The translations under genes were made by a program, and so were the position numbers. From positions 1,054,001-1,118,000 of the forward strand of contig NZ_CP020773.1 in the NCBI RefSeq assembly GCF_002101335.1: a DNA stretch of 64,000 nucleotides. Direction: 5' to 3'. The DNA comes from Staphylococcus lutrae (GTDB lineage: Bacteria > Bacillota > Bacilli > Staphylococcales > Staphylococcaceae). Below are positions 30,417 through 39,541 of this stretch, piece after piece; position 1 is the stretch's first letter; each line of letters starts with the position of its first letter. The notes under the pieces are model-generated. The model ran no database searches. It was not told the origin of the DNA and saw only the letters and a program-made list of their open reading frames with translations.

Positions 30417-31355
30417 TTATTTTTTTCGATCAATGCACACTGCAATCAGGATGACGATTCCTTTGACGACTTGTTGATAAAATGACGATACACCTAATAG
30501 GTTCAAACCATTATTCAATACGCCAATAATCAAAACCCCGATTAATGTACCGACAATCCGCCCCTTGCCGCCAGTCAAAGATGTACCACCAAGTACAACA
30601 GCCGCTATTGCATCCAGTTCATATGCCGTTCCTGCAGTTGGTTGTGCTGAATTAAGCCGCGACGTTAAAATCGCCCCCGCCAATGCAGACATTAAACCCG
30701 AAATACCATATATGAGCACTTTAATCCGTGTCACTTTAATTCCGGAAATCAATGCGGCTGTTTCGTTACCTCCAATCGCATACGTATGTCGCCCAAAAGT
30801 CGTCCGATGTAAAATGATAAACAAAATAATAAATACGAGGGTCATCGTGACTGCGGGGACAGGCACACCGAAAAAGTAACCTTTCCCGAACAATTGAAAG
30901 AGGTAATTGTTCCCCAGATTTGTGATCGGATTCCCGTCTGTCACAACGAGCGTCAATCCACGAAAGATCGTCATCGTCGCTAATGTCACAATGAATGGGG
31001 CCATTTGCCATTTTGCAATAAAAACACCATTAATGAGACCTAGCAAAAAGCCAATCAGTACACCGATGATGATGGCAACGATTGGATCAATCCCATGGGT
31101 GATCATTAACGCAATCAATGCAGATGAAAATGCCAACATCGAGCCGACTGATAAATCAATACCTCCTGTTAAAATGACAAAAGTCATACCAAATGCGATC
31201 AAGCCATTGATTGAGACTTGACGTAAAAGATTCAATAAATTAGACAAGTCTAGAAAAGCAGTATTAAAAATACTAATGACAATGATAAGTATAATCAGCC
31301 CTATAAATGGAAGTATTTTCTCAAAAAATGGTGCTTTAGCTGTTAATGATTTCAT
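30417..31355 (-). CDS. rbsC: Ribose ABC transporter permease
   Basis: A 312-residue inner-membrane permease of the ribose/galactose (carbohydrate uptake class 2) type with about 8-10 hydrophobic helices. Family features: AFGMTFVILTGGIDLSVGSM, TLATMTIFRGL, AIGGNETAALISGI and DAIAAVVLGGTSLTGGKG. The ATG overlaps the rbsA end by 20 bp, with GGGGG eight bases upstream. It couples to RbsA for import energy. Confidence 0.93.
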   Translation of the reverse strand: MKSLTAKAPFFEKILPFIGLIILIIVISIFNTAFLDLSNLLNLLRQVSINGLIAFGMTFVILTGGIDLSVGSMLAFSSALIALMITHGIDPIVAIIIGVLIGFLLGLINGVFIAKWQMAPFIVTLATMTIFRGLTLVVTDGNPITNLGNNYLFQLFGKGYFFGVPVPAVTMTLVFIILFIILHRTTFGRHTYAIGGNETAALISGIKVTRIKVLIYGISGLMSALAGAILTSRLNSAQPTAGTAYELDAIAAVVLGGTSLTGGKGRIVGTLIGVLIIGVLNNGLNLLGVSSFYQQVVKGIVILIAVCIDRKK

Positions 31356-32832
31356 CTAAAGTTCCCCCTGTTGCTAATGTCATAATGTGTTCTTCTGTCA
31401 TCGCATCGCCTTTTAATTGACCCGCGATTTTCCCTTCATGAATGACGATGACGCGGTCGCTCATTCCGATGACTTCAGGCAATTCTGAAGAAATCATAAT
31501 CATCGAGACGCCATGTGCTGTTAATTCATTCATCAATTGATAAATCTCTCGTTTTGCGCCCACATCAATGCCACGTGTCGGTTCATCCAAAATAATAATC
31601 TTCGGCCCTGTACTCATCCATTTTGCCAAGACGACCTTCTGTTGATTGCCTCCTGACAATGCAGAAACCGGACGTAAATCATCGCCTTTAATATTCAAAC
31701 GCTGTTGCATCTGCAAAACGAATTGCTTCACCCGCTCTGTATCAACAAAACCCCGTTTCGCAAAACTTTTAAGTGATGGGAGCACCATATTATCACGAAT
31801 GGAGAAGTCGAGTATCAGCCCCTCATCTTTGCGTTGCTCGGTTATCATCGCCAAGCCATAACGCATGGCTTCTTGAGGCGACGTTATACGCACCGCTTCA
31901 CCATTGATTTTGATAGCGTTTTCATTTTTATCAATGCCAAATAAACTGCGCATCATTTCAGTGCGACCTGCGCCCATCAAACCACTCACACCTAAAATTT
32001 CTCCCTCATGCAATTGAAATTGTACATCTTTAATTCCCGCACCTTGATGATTTAAAGATTCAACTTCTAACACAACGGGCTTTTCAACATAGTCACGTGT
32101 CGGATATTGCGAATCGATGTCTCTCCCTACCATCGCTTTAACAATGTCAGAGTAACACGTCTCATCGACTGGGCGAGACCAAATCGTTTTTCCATCGCGC
32201 ATGACAGTGATTTCATCTGCAATATCAAAAATTTCTGCCATCCGATGTGAAATGTAAACAAATGCAACACCTTGCGCTTTCAATCGACGAATTAATTTAA
32301 AGAGCGTCTGAATTTCAGTATCTGTCAATGTTGCTGTGGGCTCATCCATAATAATGACCCTCGCATCAGTCATCAATGCTTTTGCAATTTCTATCATTTG
32401 CTGTTCTCCAATTGAACAATGTTTTGCCAACTGATTAAAGGAAATTTGAAAATCTAACATGTCAAAAATCTCTTCAGCTTGTACACGCATCGCATTTTGA
32501 TCTAAAAATCCCCATGCATGATGCATCTCCTTACCGACAAACAAATTTTCAAGTACTGTCAACTCTGGCCAAATATTCAACTCTTGATGAATAAAAGTAA
32601 TCCCCTCTGCTTCTGCTTGTTTAGGATTGTCAAATGTCTTTAATTGTCCAAAATAATGGATTGTCCCTTCATCTTTGTCATGCATCCCAACAAGCACTTT
32701 CATCAATGTTGATTTTCCAGCACCATTTTCACCCATCAATGCGTGAACAGTTCCTGCTTCTATTGTAAAATCTACACCTCGTAAGACGTGGTGTGCCCCG
32801 AAAGACTGATGAATATTCGTCATTTGAATCAT
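31336..32832 (-). CDS. rbsA: Ribose ABC transporter ATP-binding protein
   Basis: A 498-residue double ABC ATPase energising ribose uptake. The first half has Walker A GENGAGKST, signature SIGEQQM and Walker B VIIMDEPTATLT. The second half has the degenerate P-loop GLMGAGRTEM, signature LSGGNQQKV and IIILDEPTRGIDVG, as normal for RbsA/MglA. ATG at 32832 is preferred over the in-frame GTG at 32841 because AAAGGAG lies eight bases upstream. It follows rbsK directly; the usual rbsD gene between them is missing. Confidence 0.94.
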   Translation of the reverse strand: MIQMTNIHQSFGAHHVLRGVDFTIEAGTVHALMGENGAGKSTLMKVLVGMHDKDEGTIHYFGQLKTFDNPKQAEAEGITFIHQELNIWPELTVLENLFVGKEMHHAWGFLDQNAMRVQAEEIFDMLDFQISFNQLAKHCSIGEQQMIEIAKALMTDARVIIMDEPTATLTDTEIQTLFKLIRRLKAQGVAFVYISHRMAEIFDIADEITVMRDGKTIWSRPVDETCYSDIVKAMVGRDIDSQYPTRDYVEKPVVLEVESLNHQGAGIKDVQFQLHEGEILGVSGLMGAGRTEMMRSLFGIDKNENAIKINGEAVRITSPQEAMRYGLAMITEQRKDEGLILDFSIRDNMVLPSLKSFAKRGFVDTERVKQFVLQMQQRLNIKGDDLRPVSALSGGNQQKVVLAKWMSTGPKIIILDEPTRGIDVGAKREIYQLMNELTAHGVSMIMISSELPEVIGMSDRVIVIHEGKIAGQLKGDAMTEEHIMTLATGGTLDEIINS

Positions 32833-32911
32833 AGGCTCCACTCCTTTTCACCCTATGCTTTTTAATATGATGACGATGCGTCAACACGACCTCATATAAT
32901 ATCCAATTCGC

Positions 32912-33796
32912 TTATACATCAAAAGTTTGCGCCAAATCTTCTATGACAGGCATGCCTCCTTGTGCGCCCATTCCAGTAACGGAATAACTCGCTGCTAAAT
33001 TCGCAAATTCAATCACCTTTTTTAATGGGTATCCCTTTTGAAGTCCAACCGCTAAAGCACCGTTAAACGTATCTCCAGCACCTGTTGTATCTTTAACAAC
33101 ACTTTTAACACTTGGCACTTGAATCATTTGTTCTCCATTATGATACACTGCGCCGCTTGACCCTAACGTTACAATCAATTGATTTGGATAATGTGCAAGT
33201 GTTGTTTCCAGTGCTTGTCCTTCAAACAAACATGCATGCTCTGTTTCATTTGGTGTTAAATAATCCACTTGTGTAATCACGCTTTCTGGAATAGCACGAT
33301 AAGGTGCTGGATTCAAAATAGAGACAATGCCATGTTTCGCACAATAATCAATCACACATATCACCGTTTCTGTTGGAATTTCTTGTTGAATTAACACGAT
33401 ATCTCCTTCTGACATGCGATCAAGTTGTGGCTGTACACGGTCAGGTGTCAAATATTGATTGGCAGATGGCACGACGATAATCCGATTATCTTGTTCCGAT
33501 AAGATAATATGCGCAGTCCCGGAAGGTATCCCCTCAATGACTTGAATCCCTTCAACATTGACATGATTCATTTCAAGATTTTGTCGAATTTGTTCTCCCC
33601 ATGCATCTGTCCCAACACAACCGATCATGTGCACCCCATCGCCTAAGCGTGCGGCTGCCACTGCTTGATTTGCACCTTTTCCTCCAGGTGTTGTGAAAAA
33701 GTCATCACCTAATACGGTCTCGCCTTGTGCCGGTACCGATTCCGTTGATACGACTAAATCCATCGACATACTACCAACGACATAAATTTGCCCCAT
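32912..33796 (-). CDS. rbsK: Ribokinase
   Basis: PfkB-family kinase that phosphorylates ribose to ribose-5-phosphate in the cytosol. 294 residues with YVVGSMSMDLVV, the substrate GGKGANQAVAAARLG motif near residue 42, LNPAPY...DYLTPNETE, and the C-terminal anion-hole motif DTTGAGDTFNGALAV with the catalytic Asp. ATG at 33796 has AGGAGG seven bases upstream, placing it inside the last codons of rbsR (26-bp overlap). Confidence 0.95.
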   Translation of the reverse strand: MGQIYVVGSMSMDLVVSTESVPAQGETVLGDDFFTTPGGKGANQAVAAARLGDGVHMIGCVGTDAWGEQIRQNLEMNHVNVEGIQVIEGIPSGTAHIILSEQDNRIIVVPSANQYLTPDRVQPQLDRMSEGDIVLIQQEIPTETVICVIDYCAKHGIVSILNPAPYRAIPESVITQVDYLTPNETEHACLFEGQALETTLAHYPNQLIVTLGSSGAVYHNGEQMIQVPSVKSVVKDTTGAGDTFNGALAVGLQKGYPLKKVIEFANLAASYSVTGMGAQGGMPVIEDLAQTFDV

Positions 33797-34766
33797 CTTC
33801 ATTCCTCCTTGTTGATTCACGTTCAATTAATGTCACATCTAACACTGTTTTCAGAGGCACCTCTGCATGCCCTTCTATTTGAGCAATGAGTTTTAATACC
33901 GCTTGTTCTCCAAGTTGATAAGTGGGTTGATTGACCGTTGTCAGCCCCGGAACGACCCATGGCGCCATAGGAACATCATCATAACCGACGACTTGTACCT
34001 CCTCTGGAACACGTATCCTTTCATCATGTAGCCATTTCAACACACGAAATGCCGATGCATCTTGACCACAAATCACACTATCCACTGCACCGTCATGAAT
34101 TAATGTTAAAAGTACTTCACGTGTCATATTCAAATCAGGCATCTCATAAATCATACAACCTGCTTCTTTCAACACTTGTTTTGCCACTTGATAACGTTGT
34201 TGAAATGATTGATAATGTTGATCTTGATATACAATCAACACCCTTCGACCCGCACCACGCAAAACGGCTTCTGCTTGTAGTCGACCCCCTTGTTGATGAT
34301 TCGCTTCTACACAATAAGCTTCTACAGTTGTTCGATCAATGAGCACATGCGGCCCTTCATAACTTTGAAGCGCTTCAAAAGCCTCTACTGAAGCCAACTG
34401 AGATGCAATCACACCACTGCAATGATTCGACTTAAACGTCATCAAATAGTCCATCTCTTTTTGACCGTTCATCGCCCCATTCCCAATCATAATATGATAG
34501 CCGTGCGCCATAGCCGTATCCTCTACGCCACGTGCCACCTGTGTAAAAAACGGATTGCTCATATCAGGTAACAACAATCCCAACACTTTGGATTGCTTCA
34601 TATTTAACGTGCGTGCAACTTCATTTGGTGCATAATTCAATGCTTCAATGGCCTGCTCTATTTTCATTTTTGTTGCCGCTTTAACATAACCATTATGATT
34701 GATCGCACGCGAGACGGTCGCTACGGAGACCCCTGCAAATGCGGCTACTTCTTTCATCGTTGTCAT
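33771..34766 (-). CDS. rbsR: LacI-family repressor of the ribose operon
   Basis: A 331-residue repressor with the N-terminal LacI helix-turn-helix (MKEVAAFAGVSVATVSRAINHNGYV) and hinge (ALNYAPNEVARTLNM), followed by a sugar-binding-like core (VLGLLLPDMSNPFFTQVARGVED, VVGYDDVPMAPWVVPGLTTVNQP). ATG at 34766 follows AGGAGG by six bases; the frame is open further upstream but without an initiation site. It heads rbsRKACB, and a LacI-type palindrome lies at 34783-34796. Confidence 0.93.
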   Translation of the reverse strand: MTTMKEVAAFAGVSVATVSRAINHNGYVKAATKMKIEQAIEALNYAPNEVARTLNMKQSKVLGLLLPDMSNPFFTQVARGVEDTAMAHGYHIMIGNGAMNGQKEMDYLMTFKSNHCSGVIASQLASVEAFEALQSYEGPHVLIDRTTVEAYCVEANHQQGGRLQAEAVLRGAGRRVLIVYQDQHYQSFQQRYQVAKQVLKEAGCMIYEMPDLNMTREVLLTLIHDGAVDSVICGQDASAFRVLKWLHDERIRVPEEVQVVGYDDVPMAPWVVPGLTTVNQPTYQLGEQAVLKLIAQIEGHAEVPLKTVLDVTLIERESTRRNEDGANLCRW

Positions 34767-34782
34767 GATATTCCTCCTGATG

Positions 34783-34796
34783 TGGAAACGTTTACA
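34783..34796 (-). promoter_or_regulatory. RbsR/CcpA-type operator upstream of rbsR
   Basis: TGGAAACGTTTACA is a near-palindrome with central CG, the form recognised by LacI/CcpA-family repressors. It fits the cre consensus except for G at position 3. It lies 17 bp upstream of rbsR, so autorepression by RbsR and/or CcpA control is likely. Confidence 0.72.
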
Positions 34797-34974
34797 TATA
34801 AAGTACCATGAGTTATTGTACCATGCAATCAAAATCAGTCTATTCCAATCATCACTCAAACAATGCGCGACAAAATGGCTATTCAAGCACTCTACTTTGT
34901 TCTATACCATAACAATAGTATATTAAATGTATGAACAGATTGAGAAAAACTGATAGAAATAAAGGAGCGCAATC

Positions 34975-35487
34975 ATGACAACATTTCAACTTGGCACAAC
35001 TATGCCTGATTTCACACTTCAAACAACAGAAGGGACATCGTTTGACTTCCATCAATATCAACAAGATTATCCTAATCAATGGTACTTCGTAATTAACTTC
35101 CGTGGTTCATGGTGTCCTATTTGTATGGAAGAAGTCGAGCAACTGGTTGCAAATCAGCGTTACTTCGAAGGTAAAAATATTAAAGTCATTTTGGTGTCAG
35201 ACGATTCAGCTGACAATCTCCACCAAATGGTCGAAAAGAAACAAGTCCCATACCCTGTACTTGTTGATGAAAACAGTACATTTGCAGATGTTTATGGTGT
35301 ATTCAAACATGCAGATGACACACTTTATGACGACCACGGCACACATAATGAACCGGCATATTTCCTCATTTCTGAGGACAATCGATTATTATATCAACAA
35401 AAACAAACCAATCCGTTTGGACGTCCAACAATGGTCGAATTGCGTAAAATGATTCAATATATCCAAAAAACATATAAAAAAGCATAA
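34975..35487 (+). CDS. Redoxin / AhpC-TSA-like thiol peroxidase
   Basis: A 170-residue cytosolic thioredoxin-fold protein. It has the peroxiredoxin-like start (GTTMPDFTLQTTEGTSFDFH), FVINFRGSWCPICMEE with a CPIC pair at the redox site, VILVSDDSADN and VPYPVLVDENSTFADVYGVF. The CxxC makes it thioredoxin/ResA-like or a PrxQ-like peroxidase; the exact substrate is not evident. ATG at 34975 has AAAGGAG eight bases upstream. It is divergent from rbsR and transcribed alone, ending at the terminator at 35505-35550. Confidence 0.82.
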   Translation: MTTFQLGTTMPDFTLQTTEGTSFDFHQYQQDYPNQWYFVINFRGSWCPICMEEVEQLVANQRYFEGKNIKVILVSDDSADNLHQMVEKKQVPYPVLVDENSTFADVYGVFKHADDTLYDDHGTHNEPAYFLISEDNRLLYQQKQTNPFGRPTMVELRKMIQYIQKTYKKA

Positions 35488-35504
35488 TCGTTTAATAAAA
35501 GAAA

Positions 35505-35550
35505 CAAAAAGAGGCTGAGACAATGAATAAACAAAGTCTCAGCCTTTTTT
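35505..35550. terminator. Bidirectional terminator between convergent genes
   Basis: AGGCTGAGAC (35512-35521) pairs with GTCTCAGCCT (35536-35545). A-rich sequence precedes it and TTTTTT follows, so it can serve both the redoxin gene (plus) and the P-loop gene ending at 35582 (minus). Confidence 0.88.
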
Positions 35551-35581
35551 GCGCGGTTTCACTTCACTTTAGTTTCTCCTT

Positions 35582-36040
35582 TTACCACTGACACAAACGA
35601 CACGTATGCGCGTGACGTTGATAAATCTGATCGATTTTCGGCTTTACATCTCGCTCATAATTCCAAATATATCGAATGAACTCAAAGCTAATGATGTGAG
35701 GATTATCACCGATTTGAGGATGATGTCTCCCCTTTAAATACCGTCTCATTACTCGTAAAATACACCGCCATCTCGCATCCGTTAAAACAATCAGCACGTC
35801 CGCACGCGCCAGCCTTTGATCTAACGTCTTTGTATACGTCCCATCAACCACCCATGACGGTGTCTCGACAATTGTATCTACATGATGTTCAAGTATTGGC
35901 GCATCAACCAACACACCGCCTTCCCATGCATAGTAATCCAAGTGATAATACGGTATGTTGAATCGTTTCCCTAATCGTGCACATAGTGTAGATTTACCGG
36001 CTCCCGGCATTCCAACAATGACAATACGTTGACAAGTCAT
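35582..36040 (-). CDS. P-loop nucleotide kinase-like protein (FlaR/topology-modulation family)
   Basis: A 152-residue small ATPase. It has Walker A GMPGAGKST near residue 10, a YYHLDYYAW segment as in adenylate-kinase-like FlaR proteins, WVVDGTY, RLARADVLIVLTDARWRCILRVMRR and a Trp/Arg-rich C-terminus. Members are annotated as DNA topology modulation or AAA-family proteins, but their substrate is unknown. ATG at 36040 has AAAGGAG six bases upstream. It stands alone. Confidence 0.75.
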   Translation of the reverse strand: MTCQRIVIVGMPGAGKSTLCARLGKRFNIPYYHLDYYAWEGGVLVDAPILEHHVDTIVETPSWVVDGTYTKTLDQRLARADVLIVLTDARWRCILRVMRRYLKGRHHPQIGDNPHIISFEFIRYIWNYERDVKPKIDQIYQRHAHTCRLCQW

Positions 36041-36385
36041 ATGCGACTCCTTTCAAATTTTTCATCTTCGTCTAAATTCTCTTAATATTAATCAAGTTTT
36101 CCGATGAATACAATAAAAGCAAACGGGATACCCTTCTCAACATGGTGACACATGTGATGCCTTCTTATCGATGACATATCCACCTCTACATTATAATGAT
36201 TCACGCGTTTTCCTCGTTAATGACCATCTATTAATATAACTTTTTTCCCTTTTATTGACAATGTCAGTTATTCTTGACACTCAAATCAATATGTCCCAAA
36301 TTTTGATAATTATGAAAATAATACCTTGTATTCTGATAGGAATTATATTAATATAGCAATATCAAAATACATGGGGGCATGTTTT
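36041..36385. other. Intergenic region with divergent promoters presumed
   Basis: No gene. It separates the P-loop gene (minus) from the DUF4242 gene (plus). TTGACA appears twice (36255-36260 and 36274-36279), but no -10 lies at the right distance for me to call a promoter. Confidence 0.4.
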
Positions 36386-36898
36386 ATGGCATTATTTTTA
36401 TTAGAAACACAAGATTTATCATTTGCGAAGTCGAAAGTTGAATTGGATGAGAAAGTCCGTTCATTGTCTGCACAATCAGGTTCAGAATTGATTGAAGTAC
36501 AAGTGACCGAAGATTTATCCCATGGTTACTTCATTGTTGAAAGCAACGACGAAGCCCAAGCAAAACAATTTTTAGAATCTGGGGGAATTAAAGTTAGCCT
36601 GGTCAAAGAGGTTCGACTGGTGGGTAAAGATCTAGATGAAGTCAAACAAGGTGATGTATCCATCGACTATCTTGTGACTTGGAACATTCCTGAGGGGATT
36701 ACAATGGATCAATATTTAGCACGTAAAAAGAAAAATTCTGTACATTATGAAGAGGTGCCTGAAGTCCAATTCCAAAGAACTTATGTGTGTGAAGACATGA
36801 CGAAATGTGTCTGTCTCTACAATGCACCAGATGAAGCAGCGGTACGCCGTGCGCGTGAAGCTGTCGACACACCAATTGATGAAATCGAAAAAATTTAA
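36386..36898 (+). CDS. DUF4242-domain protein
   Basis: A 170-residue protein of unknown function. The C-terminal 80 residues are a clear DUF4242/nickel-binding-annotated domain (YLVTWNIPEGITMDQYLARKKKNSVHYEEVPEV, RTYVCEDMTKCVCLYNAPDEAAVRRAREAVDTP). The N-terminal half is a related ferredoxin-like unit. ATG at 36386 was chosen because family homology starts there and GGGGG is about nine bases upstream. It precedes the organosulfur-type transporter operon by about 150 bp on the same strand, which suggests but does not prove a link. Confidence 0.75.
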   Translation: MALFLLETQDLSFAKSKVELDEKVRSLSAQSGSELIEVQVTEDLSHGYFIVESNDEAQAKQFLESGGIKVSLVKEVRLVGKDLDEVKQGDVSIDYLVTWNIPEGITMDQYLARKKKNSVHYEEVPEVQFQRTYVCEDMTKCVCLYNAPDEAAVRRAREAVDTPIDEIEKI

Positions 36899-36961
36899 AA
36901 ACTGTTAAATCGACTATTTGTAATGACAAAAGGGCTGTGACACAAATAGCGAAAATGGATT

Positions 36962-37000
36962 AGGGAGTGAGATGACTTCTATAACACATCACCACTCCCT
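36962..37000 (+). terminator. Possible terminator after the DUF4242 gene
   Basis: AGGGAGTG (36962-36969) pairs with CACTCCCT (36993-37000), followed by TTATTCTC. The tail is a poor U-run and the loop is long, so this is a weak call. Confidence 0.45.
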
Positions 37001-37050
37001 TTATTCTCACTATAAATCTTAGTATTTAAATAAGAATTAGGAGGATGGCG

Positions 37051-37788
37051 ATGATTGAAATTCAACAACTCAATCACTACTTCGATAAACAGCACGTCAT
37101 TCAAAATTTTAGTTTATCTGTGCCTCGAGGTAAGATTATCAGCTTTATTGGAAAAAGTGGTTGTGGCAAGTCTACACTTTTAAATATTATTGGCGGATTT
37201 CTCACGCCCTCAACAGGTCAAGTGTCCATCAATGGCGCGCGTAAAACCGCACCGTCTGCTGAATGTTTAATGTTATTTCAGCATCACAATTTATTACCCT
37301 GGAAAACTGTTCGCGATAACATCAAACTCGGATTACAACGCCCCCTTCAAGAAGGGGAAATCGAACATCACCTTGTCACAGTGGGGCTCAAAGACAAAGG
37401 AAACCACTTTCCCGAGTCGCTCTCTGGAGGGATGAAACAACGCGTTGCCATCTGTCGCGCACTCGTTCACCAACCTGATGTCATTCTACTCGATGAGCCG
37501 CTCGGTGCACTGGATGCTTTTACACGCTACCAATTACAAGATGTTTTAATTACACTGAGTACACATACACAGGCGACATTAATTTTGGTCACACATGATA
37601 TTGATGAAGCACTCTATCTATCAGATGAGGTCATTTTATTAGGTGACGGATGTCGTATCATCAACCAATATCCCATTCATTATCCACATCCTAGACACCG
37701 CAACAATGCACAACTACTCACATTACGGGACAATATCATGAAAGATTTTGCAATTCACCATACCGCTGACTCGGAATCTATAAAATAA
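37051..37788 (+). CDS. ABC transporter ATP-binding protein, nitrate/sulfonate/taurine type
   Basis: A 245-residue ATPase of the SsuB/TauB class. It has Walker A GKSGCGKST, Q-loop FQHHNLLPWKTV, signature LSGGMKQR, Walker B VILLDEPLGALD and switch His THDIDEA. ATG at 37051 lies six bases after AGGAGG; another ATG touches that site. It is the first of four tightly spaced genes (ATPase, binding protein, permease, flavoenzyme). Substrate class is inferred from the family and from the downstream enzyme. Confidence 0.88.
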   Translation: MIEIQQLNHYFDKQHVIQNFSLSVPRGKIISFIGKSGCGKSTLLNIIGGFLTPSTGQVSINGARKTAPSAECLMLFQHHNLLPWKTVRDNIKLGLQRPLQEGEIEHHLVTVGLKDKGNHFPESLSGGMKQRVAICRALVHQPDVILLDEPLGALDAFTRYQLQDVLITLSTHTQATLILVTHDIDEALYLSDEVILLGDGCRIINQYPIHYPHPRHRNNAQLLTLRDNIMKDFAIHHTADSESIK

Positions 37789-37800
37789 TGAGGAATATCT

Positions 37801-38754
37801 ATGAAAAAAATATTGCCGTTGTTACTCATATGTCTCATTAGTATAACCGGATGTAGCAATCCTCATGCGTCGAATTCGCGTGAGCACACACCAAAAGTGA
37901 TAAAAATCGGATATTTACCGATTACACATGCAGCCAACTTAATGATGACACAAACGATTAATGAAAAAAACAGCAGTTCTCACTATCAAATCCAGCTCGT
38001 CCGCTTCAATAATTGGCCCGATTTGATGGATGCGTTAAACAGCGGGCGTATTGATGGGGCTTCTACTTTAATTGAACTTGCAATGAAGGCCAAATCTAAA
38101 GGCGCACCGATTAAAGCCGTCGCACTGGGTCATCATGAAGGAAATGTGGTCATCGGACAAAACGGACAACAGCTCGATGATTTTCATCCAAACAAAGATT
38201 ATGCTTTTGCGATACCGCATCGTTATTCCACACATTATTTATTATTAGAGCAAATGCGTCACAAATTAAACATTCCAGAAGGACATTTTCACTACCATGA
38301 AATGGCGCCCGCAGAAATGCCTGCAGCGCTAAATGAGCAACGCATCTCTGGCTATTCCGTCGCAGAACCTTTTGGCGCATTAGGTGAAAAACTAGGTCAA
38401 GGACACCTGCTTCAACACGGCAGTGATTTAATTCCAGATGCCTATTGTTGCGTACTCGTACTTCAAGAAAATCTCCTTCAACAACACCGACAAGCTGTCA
38501 ACGATTTAATGCATGATTATAAAACAGCTGGCTATGATATGACCAATCAACAAAAAAGTGTCGATCTCATGGCACACTACTTAAAACAAGATCGTAAAAT
38601 TCTTGAACGCTCTGCGCAATGGACAACATATGGTGATTTGACAATTGAACAAAGTGGCTATCAAGCTATTGCCCATGACGTTGCTGCACATCATCTATTT
38701 GATCCACCTTCGTTCAACAATTTTGTGGATCCCACATTCTATCAAAAGGGGTGA
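37801..38754 (+). CDS. Sulfonate/taurine-type ABC transporter substrate-binding lipoprotein
   Basis: A 317-residue lipoprotein (signal LLLICLISITGC) of the SsuA/NrtA/NMT1-like class: IGYLPITHAANLMM, NNWPDLMDALNSGRIDGAST, AVALGHHEGNVVIG, SGYSVAEPFGALGEKLG. It binds the substrate outside the cell for the ATPase and permease on either side. The stop codon overlaps the permease start (GTGA). The chemical substrate cannot be read from the sequence. Confidence 0.88.
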   Translation: MKKILPLLLICLISITGCSNPHASNSREHTPKVIKIGYLPITHAANLMMTQTINEKNSSSHYQIQLVRFNNWPDLMDALNSGRIDGASTLIELAMKAKSKGAPIKAVALGHHEGNVVIGQNGQQLDDFHPNKDYAFAIPHRYSTHYLLLEQMRHKLNIPEGHFHYHEMAPAEMPAALNEQRISGYSVAEPFGALGEKLGQGHLLQHGSDLIPDAYCCVLVLQENLLQQHRQAVNDLMHDYKTAGYDMTNQQKSVDLMAHYLKQDRKILERSAQWTTYGDLTIEQSGYQAIAHDVAAHHLFDPPSFNNFVDPTFYQKG

Positions 38755-39524
38755 GAACTATCCGCTCACATATGACACAACGTTACATTCTGCCATGCAT
38801 CACTTTTCTATTATTTTTGCTTATTTGGCAAAGCGTCATTTGGATTGGACAATATCCGCCTGTGTTATTACCGGGTCCACTTCAAGTTGGTCAAAGTATA
38901 TGGACATTTTTAGTGACAGGGGAAATCTTTATACACCTTGGCATTAGCCTGTATCGCTTTATAATTGGATTTGTACTCGCGATCATTGTCGCATTACCCG
39001 TAGGCTTTTTATTAGGGCGTAGTCAAACTTTCCTACATGCCATTGAACCGTTACTCCAACTCTTAAGACCCATTTCACCTATCGCTTGGTCACCGTTTAT
39101 TGTCTTATGGTTCGGGATTGGAAACGCACCCGCCATTGTCATCATTTTTATTGCGGCGTTTTTCCCTATCGTTTTCAACACCATTAAGGGCGTACGAACG
39201 ATTGATGACCATTATTTAAAAATAGCCCAAAACCTCAACTTATCCGGTTGGTCGCTCTATTACAACATTATTTTCCCTGGAGCATTCAAGCATATGATGA
39301 GTGGGATTCATATTGCTGTCGGTACGAGTTGGATTTTCTTAGTATCAGGGGAAATGATTGGCGCACAATCCGGCCTTGGCTTTTTAATCGTAGACTCACG
39401 TAACATGCTCAATCTAGAGGATGTATTATCCGCAATCTTTTTTATCGGGATTTTCGGATTTTTAATTGACCGTTGCATTAGTTACTTAGAAAAATTAATA
39501 CTTAAACGTTTTGGAGAAGCGTGA
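38751..39524 (+). CDS. Sulfonate/taurine-type ABC transporter permease
   Basis: A 257-residue membrane protein of the SsuC/TauC class with about six helices and the family EAA-loop region (FNTIKGVRTIDDHYLKIAQNLNLSGWSLYYNIIFPGA). PISPIAWSPFIVLWFGIG and GTSWIFLVSGEMIGAQSGLGFLI are typical. The GTG at 38751 overlaps the previous stop codon; an in-frame ATG at 38772 is a possible alternative start with a weaker ribosome binding site. Confidence 0.88.
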   Translation: MRTIRSHMTQRYILPCITFLLFLLIWQSVIWIGQYPPVLLPGPLQVGQSIWTFLVTGEIFIHLGISLYRFIIGFVLAIIVALPVGFLLGRSQTFLHAIEPLLQLLRPISPIAWSPFIVLWFGIGNAPAIVIIFIAAFFPIVFNTIKGVRTIDDHYLKIAQNLNLSGWSLYYNIIFPGAFKHMMSGIHIAVGTSWIFLVSGEMIGAQSGLGFLIVDSRNMLNLEDVLSAIFFIGIFGFLIDRCISYLEKLILKRFGEA

Positions 39525-39541
39525 CGTAAAGGAGAATACAC

